From the NCBI GenBank assembly GCA_016207885.1, contig JACQZE010000010.1, forward strand, positions 35,760 through 99,759: 64,000 bases of DNA, written 5' to 3'. The notes beneath the pieces are model-generated. The model was given only the letters and a program-made list of their open reading frames with translations, was not told the DNA's origin and did not search any database. Position 1 is the stretch's first letter; each line of letters starts with the position of its first letter. The position numbers were made by a program, and so were the translations under genes. Shown here one piece after another: positions 8,857-17,562 of this stretch. The DNA comes from Nitrospirota bacterium (lineage in GTDB: Bacteria; Nitrospirota; Thermodesulfovibrionia; UBA6902).

Positions 8857-9882
8857 ATGTCTATCCGCCAGCAGACAGAAGATATAGAGAAACAGATTCT
8901 CCATCCAAAGGCCATGCTGAGTTCAAAGAGCAGGGGGAGGAAGAAGAAAGAGAGAGAAGGCGAGATCAGGACATGCTTTCAGAGGGACAGGGACAGGATC
9001 ATTCACTCCAAGTCTTTTAGGAGGCTGAAGCACAAGACGCAGGTCTTTCTGGCTCCGAGAGGCGATCACTACAGGACGCGCCTTACCCACACACTCGAAG
9101 TTTCCCAGATAGCCCGGACAATTGCCAGAGCTCTCAGGCTCAATGAAGACCTGACCGAAGCTATCGCGCTTGGGCACGATCTCGGGCATACTCCTTTCGG
9201 GCATGCTGGAGAGGATGTATTGCGTGATATATATCCGGGTGGGTTCAAGCATTACAAACAGAGCCTCAGGGTTGTTGATGTCCTTGAACGCAACGGGCAG
9301 GGACTTAACCTCACTTATGAAGTCAGGGACGGCATAGTTAAGCACTCAAAGGGCAAGGGTGATATATTCTCACCCGGCAGTAAGAGCACGCTTGAAGGCC
9401 AGATAGTCAGGGTGTCGGATATAATCGCATATGTTAACCATGACCTTGATGATGCTGTGAGAGCCGGTGTCCTGAAACGTTCCAGCATTCCTTCAGGTTT
9501 TCTTAAGATAGGCGACACGCAGGCTAAAAGGATCAATACCATGGTGAAGGATCTGATATACTCATCGCTTGATTCAGATCTTGAATTTATCCAGATGAGC
9601 CCGGGCATTAACGATATCACTTATGCTCTAAGAGATTTTCTGTATGAAAATGTTTATGAAGGCGAGATAGCAAAAAAGGAGTTTAAAAAGGCACGAAAGA
9701 TACTGCTTGACCTTTACGAATATTACATGGAGCATACAGAAGAGGTTTTTAATGAATATCCAAAAGATATAACCAGAAATAAAAAGAGAATGGTTTGTGA
9801 TTTTATTGCCGGTATGACTGACAGGTTTGCCCTTATGATGTATGAGAAGCACTTTATGCCGCAGCCGTGGATGGTCTTTTGA
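8857..9882 (+). CDS. dgt: Deoxyguanosinetriphosphate triphosphohydrolase-like HD protein
   Basis: HD-superfamily metal-dependent hydrolase of 341 aa, the short Dgt-like type. Metal ligands are visible in [13 protein letters not shown] and in [14 protein letters not shown]. Further family motifs are HSKG and the [14 protein letters not shown] segment. Members convert dNTPs, often dGTP, to deoxynucleoside and triphosphate; the exact substrate cannot be read from sequence. It follows the small putative winged-helix gene with a 6-base gap. Confidence 0.9.
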   Translation: MSIRQQTEDIEKQILHPKAMLSSKSRGRKKKEREGEIRTCFQRDRDRIIHSKSFRRLKHKTQVFLAPRGDHYRTRLTHTLEVSQIARTIARALRLNEDLTEAIALGHDLGHTPFGHAGEDVLRDIYPGGFKHYKQSLRVVDVLERNGQGLNLTYEVRDGIVKHSKGKGDIFSPGSKSTLEGQIVRVSDIIAYVNHDLDDAVRAGVLKRSSIPSGFLKIGDTQAKRINTMVKDLIYSSLDSDLEFIQMSPGINDITYALRDFLYENVYEGEIAKKEFKKARKILLDLYEYYMEHTEEVFNEYPKDITRNKKRMVCDFIAGMTDRFALMMYEKHFMPQPWMVF

Positions 9883-9909
9883 TATCACGGTTTCTTAAAC
9901 CCGATTGTC

Positions 9910-9938
9910 TTGACAATGTCTGTATGTCCCCTTATAAT
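9910..9938 (+). promoter_or_regulatory. Consensus sigma-70 promoter for ihfA
   Basis: TTGACA (9910-9915) and TATAAT (9933-9938) are separated by exactly 17 bases, a perfect match to the housekeeping consensus. The start of transcription would be near 9945. The ihfA ATG at 9963 has GGAGG at 9952-9956. Confidence 0.9.
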
Positions 9939-9962
9939 TAAGAAAAAGTCTGGAGGATCAAT

Positions 9963-10241
9963 ATGACAAAAGCTGATTTAGCCGATAAAATATATGAAAC
10001 AGTAGGCCTTTCCAAAAAAGAAGCTGCAGGTATTGTGGAACTTCTTTTTGATAACATGAAAAATATCCTTTCCGAAGGTGAGTCAATAAAGATAACCGGT
10101 TTTGGAACATTTCTTGTCAGAAAGAAAAGCGCCCGCAGAGGCAGAAACCCGAAGACCGGGGAAGAGATACAGATTGAACAGAGAAGAGTTGTAACTTTTA
10201 AGCCCAGCCTTCAGTTTAAATCCCTTGTTGAAAAGGTATAG
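9963..10241 (+). CDS. ihfA: Integration host factor alpha subunit / HU-family protein
   Basis: A 92-aa DNA-bending protein of the HU/IHF family. It has the N-terminal helices (MTKADLADKIYETVGLS), GFGTFLVRKKSAR, and the DNA-binding arm motif RRGRNPKTGEEI with the conserved Pro that inserts between base pairs. It is followed 5 bases later by a MerR-type gene, the arrangement usual for ihfA rather than hupB. IHF commonly bends DNA at sigma-54 promoters, relevant to the sigma-54 promoter at 20.5 kb. Confidence 0.88.
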   Translation: MTKADLADKIYETVGLSKKEAAGIVELLFDNMKNILSEGESIKITGFGTFLVRKKSARRGRNPKTGEEIQIEQRRVVTFKPSLQFKSLVEKV

Positions 10242-10246
10242 ATCTT

Positions 10247-10588
10247 ATGGCGCCTTCAGTCCAGGGAGGGATGATTCCGGACAAGCTCTTCTATAAGATC
10301 GGCGAGGTGAGCAGCATCGCTGATATCGAGTCTTATGTATTGAGGTACTGGGAATCCGAGTTCCCTTTTCTCAATCCCAGGAAGAATAAGGCCGGCCAAA
10401 GAGTATATACCAGGAAAGATCTTGAAACGGTGCTCAAGATAAAGAACCTTTTATATAAAGAAAAATATACAATAGCCGGAGTAAAAAATAAGTTTGCCAA
10501 GCAGTCGGATGTGAAAAGTTCTGTATCGTTAGATACAATTCAGAGCGTTAAGAAGAAGCTTAAAGATATCCTTAAGACTCTAAAGTAA
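10247..10588 (+). CDS. MerR-family transcriptional regulator
   Basis: A 113-aa protein with an N-terminal MerR-type winged HTH: KLFYKIGEVSSIADIESYVLRYWE, then the RVYTRKDLETVLKIKNLL segment. The C-terminal part is short and lysine-rich, with no visible metal-binding cysteines. The ihfA-merR pairing is widespread in Proteobacteria and relatives; the effector and targets are unknown. A purine-rich AAAAGG lies about 9 bases upstream of the start. Confidence 0.85.
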   Translation: MAPSVQGGMIPDKLFYKIGEVSSIADIESYVLRYWESEFPFLNPRKNKAGQRVYTRKDLETVLKIKNLLYKEKYTIAGVKNKFAKQSDVKSSVSLDTIQSVKKKLKDILKTLK

Positions 10589-10643
10589 GACCTGGAAGTT
10601 TCTGTAGCACTATACCAGGCTGCAGTGCAGTAACGGTTATCAG

Positions 10644-10661
10644 ACCCCATGTGTATGGGGT
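10644..10661 (+). other. Hairpin upstream of tRNA-Pro
   Basis: A perfect 7-bp inverted repeat (ACCCCAT, loop GTGT, ATGGGGT) lies between merR and tRNA-Pro. A run of six T follows at 10675-10680, 13 bases away, too far for a canonical terminator. It may be part of a pre-tRNA leader or a weak terminator for ihfA-merR. Confidence 0.4.
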
Positions 10662-10682
10662 GACAGGAGTTCAGTTTTTTAT

Positions 10683-10759
<77 letters not shown>

Positions 10760-10881
10760 TTAAACAGTAACATTGTTTATTATTAAATTTATTTTAATAT
10801 CAAGCGGTTAGATGGCTTTTCTTTGTTTAATTATTTAAACCTTGGGTGGGCCATCCCCCCCTTTTTATTTCATGAGTAAAA

Positions 10882-10890
10882 TGTTATAGT
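10882..10890 (+). promoter_or_regulatory. Probable extended -10 promoter of rimP-nusA operon
   Basis: TGTTATAGT is an extended -10 (TGn plus TATAGT). Transcription would start near 10897, giving a leader of about 100 bases before rimP. The -35 region is only a T run, so this is moderately supported. Confidence 0.45.
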
Positions 10891-10959
10891 ATTTACGTTA
10901 CACCCCCATTAGAAAGAAGAGTTTTTTAGCGGGGATACTTCATGCCTCATTATTTTATA

Positions 10960-10990
10960 GAGTGGGTTCTCCCACTCTTTTGTTTTTTTG
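10960..10990 (+). terminator. Attenuator-like terminator in the rimP leader
   Basis: A 7-bp GC-rich stem (GAGTGGG 10960-10966, CCCACTC 10971-10977) with a TTCT loop is followed directly by TTTTG and a run of T. It ends about 10 bases before the rimP start, so transcripts from the upstream promoter must read through it. A role in NusA-sensitive attenuation is plausible because nusA is in the operon. Confidence 0.7.
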
Positions 10991-10999
10991 GAATATGAA

Positions 11000-11464
11000 A
11001 TGGATATAAAGGAACTGGAAGATAAAGTGAAAAATATGATTGAGCCTGTTATTGACTCAATCGGGATTGAACTTGACCGTCTTTCGATCAGGAAGATGCA
11101 TGGCAGCTACCTGATGAGGGTATTTATTGATAAGGACAATGGCATTACTATTGACGATTGTGAGAATGTCAGCCGGGAGGTGGAGGCGATTCTTGATGTG
11201 GAGGATCCGATTCCGGGCTCGTATGTCCTTGAGGTCTCTTCACCCGGGCTTGACAGGCCTTTAAAAGGAGCAAAAGACATTAGAAAACATATAGGCAAGA
11301 CTGCAAGGGTTGTGATAAACAACCCTATAGATAAGCAGACTTTTTTTGTCGGGAAGATTGTACAGTGTGATGATATTGGGGTGGTATTGCTTTTGCCCAA
11401 GGATAAGGAAATAAAGATACCTTTTGAGAATATCTCGAAGGCAAGACTTGAAGTGGAGGTCTAA
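11000..11464 (+). CDS. rimP: Ribosome maturation factor RimP
   Basis: A 154-aa protein required for 30S subunit maturation. It has the usual two-domain form: an N-terminal alpha/beta domain (LDRLSIRKMHGSYLMRVFIDKDNGITIDDC), the YVLEVSSPGLDRPL motif, and a C-terminal Sm-like barrel. ATG at 11000 gives the normal RimP start; a TTG at 10988 is an alternative within the terminator T run. The gene is 2 bases from nusA, as in most bacteria. Confidence 0.93.
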   Translation: MDIKELEDKVKNMIEPVIDSIGIELDRLSIRKMHGSYLMRVFIDKDNGITIDDCENVSREVEAILDVEDPIPGSYVLEVSSPGLDRPLKGAKDIRKHIGKTARVVINNPIDKQTFFVGKIVQCDDIGVVLLLPKDKEIKIPFENISKARLEVEV

Positions 11465-11466
11465 TA

Positions 11467-12597
11467 ATGAATCGTGAATTAATTCAGATAATCGAGCATA
11501 TGAGCAAGGAGAGGGGGATTCCCAAAGAATCTATCATACTGACTCTCGAATCAGCTATCTTGTCTGCAGTAAGAAAGAAGATAGGATTGAAGCCTGAAAT
11601 AGATATTAAGATAAATACAGAAAAGGGCGGAATTTCTATTAATGCGAAAAAGAAGGTAGTTAAAAAGGTTCTGTCGCCTGATGAGGAGATTTCTCTTAAG
11701 GATGCCAAAAAGATAGATCCTTCCAAAGAGATCGATGACGAGGTTGATACCCCTATATCTTTTGATAATTTTGATTTCGGAAGGATAGCGGCCCAGACAG
11801 CAAAACAGGTCCTGTTTCAGAGGGTGAAAGAGGCTGAGAAAGAGGCTATATTTGAGGAGTTCAAGAGCAAGGCCGGGCAGATCATCAGCGGTGTAGTTAT
11901 ACGCAGAGAAAAGGGTAACTATTATGTGACTCTTGGAAGAGCGGAAGCGACTCTTCCTCAAAAGTCAACATTGCCTTCAGAGACGCTCAAGAGGGGAGAA
12001 ACTATTCGCGCCTATATAGAGGAAGTGAAAATTGTTAACAAGGCCCCGCTGATACTTCTTTCCAGGACACATCCGAGATTTGTTGCTGAACTCTTCAAGA
12101 TGGAGATACCGGAGATTTACGACGGCCTTGTTGAGATAAGGGATATCGTGCGTGAGGCCGGAGACAGGACAAAACTGACTGTCATCTCGAAAAACTCCAT
12201 GATAGACCCTGTCGGCGCCTGCGTAGGCATGAAAGGCACAAGGGTGCAGTCAATCGTCAGGGAGCTGAAGGGGGAGAGGATCGATATTATCCCCTGGACC
12301 GATGACCCTCGCACGCTGATACCCAAAGCGCTCAGCCCGGCTCATGTGGAAAGTATCGGCCTTGATGAAGAAGGTAAATCCGCCATGGTCGTTGTCAACG
12401 ATCAGCAGCTGTCTATAGCTATAGGGAAAAAAGGACAGAACGTCAGGCTGGCATCTCAGCTGACCGGTTGGGAGATCGAGATAATCGGCGAGTCGGAATA
12501 TAACAAGATGAGGTCGGGAAACACTGAATCTGAAGAACCCCGGAAGAATGAAGGAGAGTTCCAGGAGGAGCCAGCCTCTGAGGATGAAGAAAGCTAA
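11467..12597 (+). CDS. nusA: Transcription termination/antitermination factor NusA
   Basis: A 376-aa RNA polymerase-binding protein. Domain order is N-terminal domain (1-125), S1 domain (about 130-200, ISGVVIRREKGNYYVTLG), and KH1 and KH2 (about 230-350, with GACVGMKGTRVQSI and GKKGQNVRLASQLTG). An acidic tail follows, without the extra C-terminal repeats of E. coli NusA. The gene overlaps recG instead of being followed by ylxR/infB. Confidence 0.95.
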   Translation: MNRELIQIIEHMSKERGIPKESIILTLESAILSAVRKKIGLKPEIDIKINTEKGGISINAKKKVVKKVLSPDEEISLKDAKKIDPSKEIDDEVDTPISFDNFDFGRIAAQTAKQVLFQRVKEAEKEAIFEEFKSKAGQIISGVVIRREKGNYYVTLGRAEATLPQKSTLPSETLKRGETIRAYIEEVKIVNKAPLILLSRTHPRFVAELFKMEIPEIYDGLVEIRDIVREAGDRTKLTVISKNSMIDPVGACVGMKGTRVQSIVRELKGERIDIIPWTDDPRTLIPKALSPAHVESIGLDEEGKSAMVVVNDQQLSIAIGKKGQNVRLASQLTGWEIEIIGESEYNKMRSGNTESEEPRKNEGEFQEEPASEDEES

Positions 12598-14710
12598 GGG
12601 TTCAGGCGAGGCAAGCGATTCCGTATCTTTCCCGAAAATAACAAAAGATACCTCTGTCCAGTACCTTAAGGGCGTCGGCCCTGCACGTGCCAGGCTTTTT
12701 GAAAGGCTTCATCTGAAAACCATTGAAGATCTTTTGTTTCACTTCCCAAGACGGTATGAAGACAGAAGGAACCTCAGTAAAATATCTGGCCTCAAATACG
12801 GGAGCCATGAGACAACCGTAGGCCAAATAGTATCTGCAGGGATCGTCACAACCCGCAATAGAAGGATGAAGATATTTGAGGCCGCCCTCAGGGATGATTC
12901 CGGTATTCTTATCTGTAAATGGTTTAACCAGCCGTATCTCAAACAGTACCTGAAAGAAGGGTATGAGATTGTTGTCAGCGGCGTTGTAAAGGGCGGCAAT
13001 AATGCGGCTACAGCCCTGATGGAGAATCCTGATTTTGAGCTGATCGGGAAAGAAGATAAATTCATTCATACCTCCAGGATAGTGCCTTTTCATAACGCCA
13101 CAGAAGGACTTAAACCAAAACAGCTTCGAATCTTGATCTTTCATACTATCGAGCAACATCTTGATATAGTGCAGGATTATCTTCCCACTGATATTCTGGA
13201 ACGGAACGGATTAAAGCCCCTCCCCTGGAGCATTAAAGAGGCGCACTTTCCTGAAGAGATATCTGATATAAGTGAGTTAAACAGGGGTATGAGCCCTGCG
13301 CACAGGCGGCTTATCTTTGATGAATTTTTTCTGCTCGAACTCGGCCTTGCCCTTAACAAGAAAAAGATGACGATAGAGAAGGGCATAAGTTTTAAAGGCA
13401 GGAGTGATCTCGTCACTCGTTTTATAAATGGGCTTTCATTTAAGCTTACCGGCGCTCAGAAGAGAGTGATAGAGCAGGTAAGTTTTGATATGGAGAAGGA
13501 TGTTCCAATGAACCGTCTTCTTCATGGTGATGTGGGCTGCGGAAAGACTGTTGTTGCTCTTGTTGCCATGCTTATCGCGGTTGACAACGGTTATCAGGCA
13601 TGCCTGATGTCGCCGACCGAGCTTCTTGCAGAACAGCATTACATAAACATTAAAAAGATGGCAGAGGGGCTTGGCCTGAATATCGCGCTTCTGACATCAA
13701 GCAGCAAAGGCGGGCCTTGTGAGGATATCTCAAGCGGGGCTGCACAGGTAGTGATCGGAACTCATTCACTTATTCAGGAAGCTGTGGAGTTCAAGGCGCT
13801 TGGCCTTGCCGTTATAGATGAACAGCACAGGTTCGGTGTTGTTCAGAGGGCGGATTTGAGGCGTAAAGGGAATAACCCTGATATACTCATCATGACCGCA
13901 ACCCCGATACCCAGAACACTTGCATTGACGCTTTACGGTGACCTTGATATCTCTATAATTGATGAACTTCCTTCAGGCAGAAAGCCAATTATGACAAAGA
14001 TATTGTTCCCTTCCCAGAGAGATGATGTTTACTCCCGTATTGAGACAGAGATATCAAAGGGCAGGCAGGCATATATAGTTTATCCTTTGATCGAGGGATC
14101 TGAGAAGTCAGACCTCAAATCAGCCATAGATGGCGCAGAGGCGCTCAAAAAGAAATTTCCTGATAAAAGGATAGGCCTTGTTCATGGCAAGATTGACCGC
14201 AATGAGAGAGAGTCTGTAATGGAGAGCTTCAAATCCGGAGAGATAGACATACTTGTTTCAACCACTGTTATTGAAGTAGGTATAGATGTGCCGAATGCCT
14301 CCCTCATGCTTATCGTCCATGCGGAAAGGTTCGGGCTTGCGCAATTGCATCAACTAAGGGGAAGGATCGGCAGGGGTGGCTATGAGTCATACTGCCTGCT
14401 GCTGGCTTACCCTCCATGCAGTGATGATGCAAAGAGACGCCTTAAGGTGATGGAGGCAACCGGTGACGGCTTCAGGATAGCTGAGGAGGACCTTGCAATA
14501 AGAGGCCCTGGAGAATTTTTCGGCACAAAGCAGTCGGGCATCCCGGAATTGCAGATTGCTGATATAATAAGGGACATTGGAATTCTCGAGATAGCGCGGA
14601 GAGAGGCGTTTGATCTTGCAGATGCCGACCCCGGGCTGAACCTGCACCCTTTACTTAAGGAAACTTTGGACAAGAGATGGGCGGGAAGATTAGAACTGGT
14701 TAAAAGCTGA
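12584..14710 (+). CDS. recG: ATP-dependent DNA helicase RecG
   Basis: Branch-migration helicase that rescues stalled replication forks. The N-terminal wedge domain starts near YLKGVGPARARLFERLHL. The SF2 motor has Walker A GDVGCGKT, the DEQH box (IDEQHRFG), TATPIPRT and the C-terminal QLRGRIGRGG motif. ATG at 12584 overlaps the nusA end by 14 bases; a start at 12548 is also open. About 708 aa is typical. The strong overlap implies coupling to nusA. Confidence 0.94.
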   Translation: MKKAKGSGEASDSVSFPKITKDTSVQYLKGVGPARARLFERLHLKTIEDLLFHFPRRYEDRRNLSKISGLKYGSHETTVGQIVSAGIVTTRNRRMKIFEAALRDDSGILICKWFNQPYLKQYLKEGYEIVVSGVVKGGNNAATALMENPDFELIGKEDKFIHTSRIVPFHNATEGLKPKQLRILIFHTIEQHLDIVQDYLPTDILERNGLKPLPWSIKEAHFPEEISDISELNRGMSPAHRRLIFDEFFLLELGLALNKKKMTIEKGISFKGRSDLVTRFINGLSFKLTGAQKRVIEQVSFDMEKDVPMNRLLHGDVGCGKTVVALVAMLIAVDNGYQACLMSPTELLAEQHYINIKKMAEGLGLNIALLTSSSKGGPCEDISSGAAQVVIGTHSLIQEAVEFKALGLAVIDEQHRFGVVQRADLRRKGNNPDILIMTATPIPRTLALTLYGDLDISIIDELPSGRKPIMTKILFPSQRDDVYSRIETEISKGRQAYIVYPLIEGSEKSDLKSAIDGAEALKKKFPDKRIGLVHGKIDRNERESVMESFKSGEIDILVSTTVIEVGIDVPNASLMLIVHAERFGLAQLHQLRGRIGRGGYESYCLLLAYPPCSDDAKRRLKVMEATGDGFRIAEEDLAIRGPGEFFGTKQSGIPELQIADIIRDIGILEIARREAFDLADADPGLNLHPLLKETLDKRWAGRLELVKS

Positions 14711-14786
14711 AGGTGAAAAGTTTATAATTGCTGGTTCGTTAAATCTTCACTTCTGACTCTTGACATTCAACTCTTTTGGAGGATAT

Positions 14787-15101
14787 ATGATGATAGAAAA
14801 GATAAGAAAGAGTTTTAATGACGGAGTAGCGAATCTCAGGTGGCTGGCTAATTTCCTTGCAGAGCGTACAAGAGCTGAAACATCCATATTTAAACTGCGC
14901 TATGAAAGCAGCAAACTTGAGAACAGGATTGATGAACTTTACAGAGATGTCGGCAAGAGGGTGCTGGAGATCAAGGAGAAGGAGGAAAAGGATGTTTTTA
15001 AGGATTTCATTATCCTCCAGACGATTGATGAGATAAAGGCGCTGAGGAAAGAGATCGATGATTACAGCGGGAAGGAAGAGGAGTTTAAAAAGATCACATA
15101 A
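14787..15101 (+). CDS. Small coiled-coil protein
   Basis: Unrecognised protein of about 104 aa, almost all helical and charged: SKLENRIDELYRDVGKRVLE and DEIKALRKEIDDY are coiled-coil-like. GGAGG at 14778-14782 supports ATG at 14787 or 14790 over the longer frame from 14760. There is no signal peptide or TM segment. The stop overlaps the prepilin peptidase start by one base, suggesting co-translation. Function unknown. Confidence 0.7.
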   Translation: MMIEKIRKSFNDGVANLRWLANFLAERTRAETSIFKLRYESSKLENRIDELYRDVGKRVLEIKEKEEKDVFKDFIILQTIDEIKALRKEIDDYSGKEEEFKKIT

Positions 15102-15889
15102 TGATAATGTATATTATTTTTTTCATATACGGCCTCCTGGTAGGTTCTTTTCTTAATGTTTGTATCTACCGCATTCCTATGGGGTTATCTATAGTAAGGC
15201 CTGGCTCACTCTGTCCTTCATGCGGCAATCCTGTGAAGTTCTATGACAATATCCCTGTTTTAGGTTATATATTCCTCGGCGGGAAATGCAGGGCGTGTAA
15301 GGCAGGCATTTCTTCAAGGTATCCGCTTGTTGAGTTTCTCAATGCTGTGTTATACATTATTCTTGTAAGCAGATTCGGAACCGGTTCAGTTCCGGCGCTG
15401 ATAGTTTATTGCGCCCTTCTTTCAGCTCTTGTTGTTATTACATTCATTGATATTGACTACCAGATCATCCCGGATGTGATAAGCCTTTCAGGTATTCCTC
15501 TCGGGCTTCTTTTCGGGGCGACCTTGCTTCCGGACCCTTTTTTAAGAACAGAACTTTTGGGGTTTAAAACTTCTTTCATCGGATTTCTTGCAGGCGGGGC
15601 CGGATTCTATATGATAGCCGTTTTAGGAAAGCTTGCATTCAGAAAGGATGCGATGGGCGGCGGAGATATAAAGCTTATGGGCATGATAGGAGGTTTCCTC
15701 GGGTGGAAGGGGGTGATCCTTACTACTTTTTTAGGGAGCCTCTTCGGCGCAGTTATAGGGATAGCCCTGATCGTATGGAAAGGCAGGGAGTGGGGAGCGC
15801 AGATACCGTTTGGCCCATACCTCGCGCTCGGAGCTGTTGCCAGCCTCTTCTGGGGGCAGGAGATATTGGCCTGGTACGGAGTTTTTTAG
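15101..15889 (+). CDS. pilD: Prepilin leader peptidase / N-methyltransferase (A24)
   Basis: An inner-membrane aspartic protease that cleaves and methylates type IV pilin-like precursors. The two CxxC pairs of the N-terminal zinc loop are seen (CPSCGNP, CRACKAG). The catalytic Asp residues lie in FIDIDYQIIPD and GGGDIKLMG. About seven hydrophobic segments span the 262 aa. No pilin genes are in the window. Confidence 0.94.
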   Translation: MIMYIIFFIYGLLVGSFLNVCIYRIPMGLSIVRPGSLCPSCGNPVKFYDNIPVLGYIFLGGKCRACKAGISSRYPLVEFLNAVLYIILVSRFGTGSVPALIVYCALLSALVVITFIDIDYQIIPDVISLSGIPLGLLFGATLLPDPFLRTELLGFKTSFIGFLAGGAGFYMIAVLGKLAFRKDAMGGGDIKLMGMIGGFLGWKGVILTTFLGSLFGAVIGIALIVWKGREWGAQIPFGPYLALGAVASLFWGQEILAWYGVF

Positions 15890-16122
15890 TAGGCTATATT
15901 TCCCGCTTTCCTGCAATAGAAATGTCCGGTTCTTGCCATTTTAACCCTTCAAAGCCCGTATCCTTGTCAGATCTATTTAAAATCCTAATGATCTCATAGG
16001 ATAAACGCATTATTGGTTTTGAATATGTATAATAAAAAAATAATTATCCTTACTTATCTAAGCATTCACCCCACAGATCTTTGTTGTGGCTGAGAAAGTA
16101 ATAATATGGAGTGAAAAACGCT

Positions 16123-16581
16123 ATGTTAACTATCAAAGATGTATTGCAGTCAAAAAGTTCAGCTATCTGGTCAGTCTGTCCTGACGATTCCGCTTATAAG
16201 ACAATGGAACTAATGGCGGAGAAAAATATAGGGGTATTGGTAGTCATTGATGGAGATAATGTTGTCGGTATAGTCTCTGAGAGAGATTTGGCCAGAAAAA
16301 TAATCTTAAAAGAGCTGTCTTCCAAAAAAGTTTCTGTCAAAAAAATAATGACAAAGGACATATACTGCATCACTCCTGATAAGTCTGTTGAAGAGTGTAT
16401 GGGTGTCATGACAACCGCTCATATCCGCCATATGCCCGTCTTTGAAAATAAGAGGCTGATAGGTGTCATAACCTTCGGCGATATTGCCAACGCGCTGCTT
16501 GTTGAACAGGAGATAAAGATACAGGATCTGGAGAGCTACTTCTCTTGCTGCGATTCCGTATCATTCGATCATGATGTTTGA
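16123..16581 (+). CDS. CBS-domain pair protein
   Basis: A 152-aa protein made of two CBS domains and little else. The first runs about residues 5-65 (TMELMAEKNIGVLVVIDGDNVVGIVSERDLARKI). The second runs about 70-130 (VEECMGVMTTAHIRHMPVFENKRLIGVITFGD). CBS pairs bind adenine nucleotides and act as sensors; the partner is unknown. ATG at 16123 is chosen because GGAG lies about 11 bases upstream; a GTG at 16111 is possible. The preceding 233 bases hold no gene I can support. Confidence 0.88.
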   Translation: MLTIKDVLQSKSSAIWSVCPDDSAYKTMELMAEKNIGVLVVIDGDNVVGIVSERDLARKIILKELSSKKVSVKKIMTKDIYCITPDKSVEECMGVMTTAHIRHMPVFENKRLIGVITFGDIANALLVEQEIKIQDLESYFSCCDSVSFDHDV

Positions 16582-16661
16582 TCTGCATTACGGTTGCGTT
16601 GCAGTCAGGCAATTCAACTAACTCTCAGGTTTTTCCTCTCTGCTGTTATACTATCTGTCTT

Positions 16662-17528
16662 ATGGCTGATTATAAAGTTAAAACAAAGAGCAGTCTGGTT
16701 GATTTTCTGGCTGATGCCGGATTCACGAGAACCAAGGTGAAGCAGCTGCTTAAACACAGGGCCATTGAAGTGAATGGAAAGGCGGCCAAGGTGCTCAGCC
16801 GTCTTTTGCTTGAGGGAGATACAGTTTCGATAAGTAAAGAGAGAAAAGAAAAGAAAGAGATAAAAATGGTTCCTCCAATGGGTATCAAGGTCATTTATGA
16901 GGACGATGATCTCATAGTCATAGAAAAGCCCGCCGGCCTGCTGACAATAGCCTCTGAGGCAGAAAAGATTAAGACTGCGTATTATCAGCTGAACGAATTC
17001 TTTAAGATGAGGGCTCCGGGAACAAATGAAAGGTTATTTATTGTTCACCGTCTGGACCGGGATACATCAGGCCTTATCGTCTTTGCAAAGAATGAGAAGA
17101 CCAAAAGGATACTCCAGGGGAACTGGGATCAGGTTGATAAACGGTATTACGCTATAGTTGAAGGCAAGCCCGTGAAAGAAGAGTCTGAGATCAGAAGCAG
17201 GCTGAGCGAGACCAAATCGCTTAAGGTATATAGTACCCGGCATTCGGATGATGGAAAACTTGCTATAACAAAGTACCGGGTACTAAAGAAAGGATCCGAG
17301 TATTCTCTTCTTGAAATACTGCTTGAAACAGGACGTAAGAACCAGATACGCGTTCATCTTTCTGATATCGGCCATCCTGTGGCCGGCGATAAAAAATACG
17401 GGGCAAAGACAAATCCTTTCAGCCGTCTCGGGCTGCATGCCTGCCTCCTTTCATTTAAACACCCGGCTACCGGGATCCTATTACGTTTTGAGAGTAAACT
17501 TCCGGCTGTGTTCGGTAAGTTCAACTGA
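16662..17528 (+). CDS. RluA-family 23S rRNA/tRNA pseudouridine synthase
   Basis: A 288-aa protein with an N-terminal S4 RNA-binding domain (TRTKVKQLLKHRAIEVNGK) and a pseudouridine synthase catalytic domain. The catalytic Asp is in the HRLDRDTSGLIVFAKN motif. GRKNQIRVHLSDIGHPVAGDKKYG is the conserved C-terminal motif. ATG at 16662 is favoured; the frame upstream lacks similarity. No ribosome site is seen, and TATACT at 16647-16652 lies so close that the mRNA may be leaderless. Confidence 0.9.
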   Translation: MADYKVKTKSSLVDFLADAGFTRTKVKQLLKHRAIEVNGKAAKVLSRLLLEGDTVSISKERKEKKEIKMVPPMGIKVIYEDDDLIVIEKPAGLLTIASEAEKIKTAYYQLNEFFKMRAPGTNERLFIVHRLDRDTSGLIVFAKNEKTKRILQGNWDQVDKRYYAIVEGKPVKEESEIRSRLSETKSLKVYSTRHSDDGKLAITKYRVLKKGSEYSLLEILLETGRKNQIRVHLSDIGHPVAGDKKYGAKTNPFSRLGLHACLLSFKHPATGILLRFESKLPAVFGKFN

Positions 17529-17562
17529 AAATCATATCAGGTATGAGGCCTGCCCCCGCCAA

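Noticed and set aside
10811..10860. GATGGC...GCCATC pair with C and T runs after tRNA-Pro
   Set aside because: The arms are short and the loop is over 30 bases, so it is not a convincing terminator.
16028..16033. TATAAT before the CBS gene
   Set aside because: No -35 or extended -10 at the right distance, and it lies in an AT-rich stretch where such hexamers occur by chance.
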